NCBI GenBank assembly: GCA_028023455.1
Contig: JAQFVV010012398.1
Span: 8,022,682 to 8,086,681 of the forward strand
DNA from: Epiperipatus broadwayi
Lineage: Eukaryota > Onychophora > Udeonychophora > Euonychophora > Peripatidae
Length of the DNA: 64,000 nucleotides
Direction of reading: 5' to 3'
Of the stretch, positions 59,225 to 64,000 are shown in pieces. The notes under the pieces are model-generated. The model saw only the letters and a list, made by a program, of their open reading frames with translations, had not been told where the DNA came from and searched no databases. The translations under genes were made by a program, and so were the position numbers. Positions within the stretch are counted from its first letter, which is position 1. Each line of letters begins with the position of its first letter.

Positions 59225-61560
59225 AATCATTTTTATGTATGTAACTTTATGAATGTGGAACCTCAAAGAAATGTTTCAATGATTCTATTGTGCATAATTC
59301 TGTTGCACTTATATGTGTTCAACATGATCTCTCTCGTTGATGGTAGAGCTTGACAATTGTGGAGTAGGGAGAACTGTGTTTCCTCCTCCCTGTGGAACAA
59401 GCTTCAGAAATAATTAATGTTGATAAATAGTGTATGATATCAGAGAAAGTGGGAAGTGGGTAAAGCATGTAGATTGGACTTCAACAGGAAGTTGAAAAAT
59501 TTGGTCTTCAAGGACCATTTTTTAAATCGATGAAGCAATTGACTGTTATTAATTGTTAGCTTTGGGGAGAGGTTATCAATAGGTTGATTTAGGTATAGCA
59601 TGTTGCATATATTCTAATAGGTAAATTTACTTACACTATGTGGGAGTATTTTATTATGCATCCCATAAAATCAGCTTATGGAGAATGATAGAAATCCATG
59701 TACAGAAGGGGAGCAGTCTTTAGGTGTTATATGTAAAATGCACTCAAGTTCTGAAAAGCATTGTGTAATGGCTGTTAGAAGATTTATGATTTCTTGAATA
59801 CAGAACACTCACATGGAGTAAAGACCTATTCCATTCTGAATTGTGGGGAGACTTAGTCATCTTGCAGAAAATGAGAACATTTTTCTGCACCAAAGCATCT
59901 TGCTGCACAGCAAGGAAATTGATTAAATAAATGCTTTAGTAAATTTAATGGTTAGCAAAAAGTAAGATATTTTTATAATTACTGATTGGTTGAAGAGGTA
60001 CACTTTAGAGTACAATGAAAGACATGCTTTGGATAGGGAGGAGGTTATTCTAAATTTTTGTCTCATACTGAAAAAAAAAAGGAAAACCAAGAAGAGCAGT
60101 AGAGTTTACCTTGGTATATTTGTATGTGTTATTTGCCTGTTTAGAGAAACCAAGAAAAAGTCTTATTAACATTAAATTTGAGCTTAAAACCAATAGTATA
60201 ATCATTACGGATTTTTGTAAAATAGGCAGTTGTTTTTTATAGGCAAGAATGATGGTTATGTAATCCACATAAGCTGGGCATAATATAAATAATTAAGTAT
60301 ATGAAATTTGCATGCCTGGAATTTTTAACTATATTTTATTCATGAGGATATTTATATACATCATAAATAATAAGGCACTAAGTGATGATTCTTCTGGTTG
60401 AGAACAAATAAAGACAGTGATCTTCCATTGAGAGTAATGTGAAAATTCCCCACTTAGTATTAGGTTGGTTAACAAATATAAGAAGATGTAGTGCATTTCT
60501 GTGCTAGCATTTGTATTAAGATATCAACAGGGACTGAAGCAAATGCAGATTCATTGCCAATTTGGACAGTCATTGCAGTATATTATTTTTGATCTTGAAT
60601 GAAATTCAGCATTATTTTAAATAGAAGTGCAGCTTGACCTGCAGAAGAATGTTTCTTGGTGAATTGTGTAGGCATTATTAATGGGAGGGGATATGATTGC
60701 ACTTTGACTTTCAGAATCTTCTCAAGAATTTTGATGACAAGGAGATCCATGAGAATAGGACATAAATGAAAGAGATTTGAGTCATTTTTTGTTAAATGAA
60801 ATTAAAATGATAGGGTATAATTCTTGTAAGTGATAGAGCTTTTGCAAGAGATAGTTTGCTAGGTCACATAGATATGTATTTGTAAATCTACTTAAGTATA
60901 CAAAAACAAATCTAGATATCTCATGTGGCCTGGGATGTCAAGTGTCAGGTATGGTTGCTACCTAGAGTGCAAAATCAGTAGGTGAAAGATTATATTGGAT
61001 ACAGGTGACCCAAAGATATTAGTAGGTGGTCTGAAAAAACTGTGTTCTTATAACTTTTGTTTCACTATCATTTTCTATTGCTAATAAAATTCTTATAGTG
61101 GATGGTTAGTGTAGAGCCTATTGAATCTACCCTCTTGCCCAAGTGTGTTGTTGAATTATGTGTATTTTTGGTTGCTAGGTATTATTTTAAAGTGTAACAG
61201 GTATTGTTATATGCTTCAGTGGGTTTCTTGAGATGTGTGCATGTGTCAAAAGCAGATTGACTGATTGTAATTTTCTTATGCAAGGCTAGCAGTTTAAAGG
61301 GTGTTGGGGTACTATGTGTGATGTGATTGATATTAAATGATAATATGCTTATAAATGAGATATAATGTTGCACTGGATTGAGAGGCATGTCTATGAGTTT
61401 AAAATGCATGACATTTCTGAGAATTTAGTAGTTCAGGCAGGAAGAAGGATTCTTATTGCATTGTTAAGTAAATTAATGAGTTGTTGTTACATTTTCATTT
61501 ACCACTGTCAAACTCCCTCCACTCACAACTCCAACATCATCCATTTCAGATAAATACAAT
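59225..61560 (-). mobile_element. LINE family E relic, copy 2 (reverse transcriptase)
   Basis: On the reverse strand the sequence is C/A-rich and reads as a decayed RT. An AYVDYITIILAYKKQLP block near 60276-60226 stands for the usual YADDIxIL, with the first aspartate kept and the second replaced by tyrosine. It is followed by an FNVNKTFSWF-like segment near 60160 (usual LxxNxxKT). A C-terminal segment near 59560-59450 matches copy 1 at 62790-62690 (plus-strand GAAGTGG..AGAGCATG and TCTT(C/T)AAGGACCA or TCTTTAGGGACCA strings). Many frame changes; inactive. The upper end is uncertain. Confidence 0.55.
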
Positions 61561-61913
<353 letters not shown>

Positions 61914-61999
61914 TGTCAGCATACACATGTCTATATTCTTATATATTTCAATGGGGGGAGGGAGTTACATTATTGCATGAATTGATGGAATAAATAATT

Positions 62000-64000
62000 T
62001 AAATGGCTTTAGGATGCATATGTATGTTACATTTGGTAAAAATTATATAGTTCATTGCTAGTTATATTTTCTGGATAGCTAGTTATTCTTGTATGGTATT
62101 GTTAAGTATTAGTTGCTTGGTTATCATTTAGTTATTGACATTTTCTATCAAAGCCATTTCAATTATATGCATGGTGCATGATTGGGTATGATTGATTCTC
62201 AGTTGTGTGGGCATCATTTTGACCATTGATTTAGTGTTAAATTATTGGTAGTATGTAGTCAGTTGCCTTTGGTGCATTGTGCAATATTACTTCAGGGTGT
62301 GTGTTTAGTTTTATTGTATTTTGTAGCTACAATAGAGCATAATGCATTTTTTCTGGGTACAGGGTAACTGTTGAATTGTGGCAATGCAATTTTTGCTAGG
62401 AAGTGCCTATAGGTGCAAATACAACTGTGGTATGACTGTGATTAATTAGAACCTTGATTGTTGTTTAAGAGTGTCCAGGTGGCAACAAATATATTAGGGT
62501 ATGCTATTTTGTTATCTCTAGACTTTACAATGTAGAAATGTGCAGTGAGTCCACCAAAATGCATCTAGAATGAAGGTGTCTGCATGAATCTTGGGTATGG
62601 AGGCCCATTGAATGCAGTGATGATGTCTTGAAGAATGATGTTGGGATCTCTGTAGACTTTTGAGCATGCCAATGTTGATATACAATCACGATCACCTGAA
62701 TCACAGAAAATATGAAGTGGAGAGAGCATGGAGATTGATGTTAATGAGGAAATGAAAATATTTTGTCTTTAGGGACCAAACATGTTTTAGTATTAGTTTG
62801 TTGTTAATCTCAAGTCATGGAAGAATTGGCATTGGATAGGTTTGGATGAATTGCTTAGATATATCAGTAAGTGTACATGTACTGAAGAGATATTTGATTG
62901 GCTATGTATTTTAAGTGGCTTATGACAGATGATAAGTTGTCTTGTGGTGGTGGAGGGTTATGGGTTGGTGTTATCTCAAGAAGGCATTGTACTGTGGAAA
63001 GAAAAATGCCTGAATGTGTAGTTGTTATTAGGTTTGCAATTTTTGAATTTGAAAAAATGTGAATGATGTGCAATCCTAATCCATTGCTCATGAATGGGTA
63101 GCTAAGACAACTTGCAGATATAGCAACTGGTCTTTAAGTTTGTTGCAAAATAATGAAATCTTGGATGTAAATGCTTTTAAGAATGTTATTATTGGAGTGT
63201 AGTAAATTATTTGGGTGAAGACTAATTAGTTAAACAATTTTACTTTTGAATATAATGACAAGTAGACTTTTGATAGTGATATAGTGGTTATTTATGCTTC
63301 ATTCTTCAACTTGTTTTGTATTTTGTTCTTCATCATATTAGTGCCCATATAGTATGTAAAGCCAAGGCAATTTGTATGTTTAACCTGTTATATCTGTGTA
63401 CAGGGTTTCCTGTTGTAGAGTGACAAGGCAGCAGTCTTGTTTGTGTTGAACTTTAGTTTGTGGATGGATATAAATTTTTGGTTTTCTGTAGGATTTGTAG
63501 ATGAATTTTAGATGGCAGGGAGATGTTAATGTTGTCCATATATTCAATGAATGTTATATGTTGTGAGATACTTGGTATATGGATGCCTGCTTGCTGTATT
63601 TTTATTAGAAGTGGATTAATATAAAATGTGAAAATTAGACAGCTGAGAGGCAAATCTTGTGAGGTAAATTGTGTAGGGATGAATGATTGAGAATTTTTCC
63701 ACTGAGTATGATGTGAATTTTACACTTCAGCTGCAAATTGGTTAATATATAGAGTAGGGTTGTTATTATGATAATGTTGGCTAACATGTTTATTAACATA
63801 TTGATGTAAACTGAAGGAAATACTGCTTCAATGCCAATCTGATCTGTGATTGGTGCATACTTTTTGAAATCCCATATTGAAATTCAAAACTGCCTTGCAG
63901 ATGAGAACAGTCTGTGTTATAGATGATTGCTTTCTTTCAAATTGGATGTGTGAGATAAGGGGGAATAAATAAGGTTCTAACTTATCCTTAATGACTTTTT
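62000..64000 (-). mobile_element. LINE family E relic, copy 1 (continues past the window edge)
   Basis: The reverse-strand open segment 63653-63453 reads MPLSCLIFTFYINPLLIKIQ then GIHIPSISQH and FIEYMDNINISLPSKIHLQIL. The first is the usual G-x-P-L-S-P-x-L-F-x-x-Y-I-N RT block. The second holds the YxDD box as YMDN, with its last aspartate lost. A GNPVHRYN segment follows (about 63410). Further C/A-rich decayed coding text with PPYPRFMQTPSF and LTAHFYIV pieces extends to about 62500. The N-terminal part lies beyond 64000. Same family as the copy at 59-61.5 kb. Confidence 0.65.

Overview
This is a very AT-rich stretch of animal nuclear DNA, most likely from an invertebrate. It is full of decayed retrotransposons, hAT-type miniature transposons, a tRNA-derived SINE, Penelope-like elements with hammerhead-ribozyme motifs, and trinucleotide or TA microsatellites. 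It has no compact gene packing, operons or bacterial signals. I found no host gene I can defend. Every stretch with convincing protein similarity is mobile-element debris, broken by stops and frameshifts. The repertoire occurs in several invertebrate groups (chelicerates, cephalopods, cnidarians), so I do not name a species.

Layout. 0.1-1.7 kb: relic of a non-LTR retrotransposon (family A; second copy at 38.7-40.1 kb). 2.1-3.9 kb: a degenerate tandem repeat, a family B LINE fragment, a compound microsatellite and a reverse-strand tail of family C. 4.3-9.6 kb: the best-preserved element, a family B LINE with an SGNH-esterase ORF1, endonuclease, reverse transcriptase and zinc-knuckle C terminus, followed by two extra truncated copies of its own 3' part. 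10.2-10.5 kb: a CpG-containing island with three octamer-like sites. 10.9-11.6 kb: family C LINE end interrupted by a SINE with a 15-bp target duplication. 11.8-15.4 kb: four copies of a roughly 0.25-0.4 kb repeat (family D) in both orientations, ending at a hammerhead ribozyme motif (15.43 kb). 15.7-17.1 kb: a 1.4-kb palindrome of two head-to-head Penelope-like GIY-YIG fragments.

20.3-25.0 kb: two direct copies of a 2.07-kb sequence with TGTAA...TTACA ends. 27.07-28.35 kb: a three-unit tandem array plus an inverted partial unit, with hammerhead-like motifs and a 13-bp flanking duplication; this is a retrozyme or Penelope-LTR candidate. 28.5-28.8 kb: possible solo LTR. 29.2-30.9 kb: reverse-strand Ty3/gypsy relic. 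31.0-31.6 kb: reverse-strand Penelope-like relic. 32.8-37.6 kb: two LTR-like direct repeats around an unidentified lysine-rich coding relic. 42.1-44.4 kb: two abutting hAT MITEs in one target motif. 46.0-46.5 kb: a fold-back element. 51.5-54.3 kb: forward Ty3/gypsy relic with gag, protease, RT, RNase H and the integrase start. 59.2-64.0 kb: two reverse-strand copies of another reverse transcriptase (family E) separated by an (ATT)n tract.

Autonomous families appear only as inactive copies. The structurally interesting items are non-coding: the ribozyme motifs, the retrozyme-like array, the long palindrome, the paired hAT MITEs and the CpG/octamer island. Reading was by eye; element boundaries are approximate unless a terminal repeat or target duplication is given.
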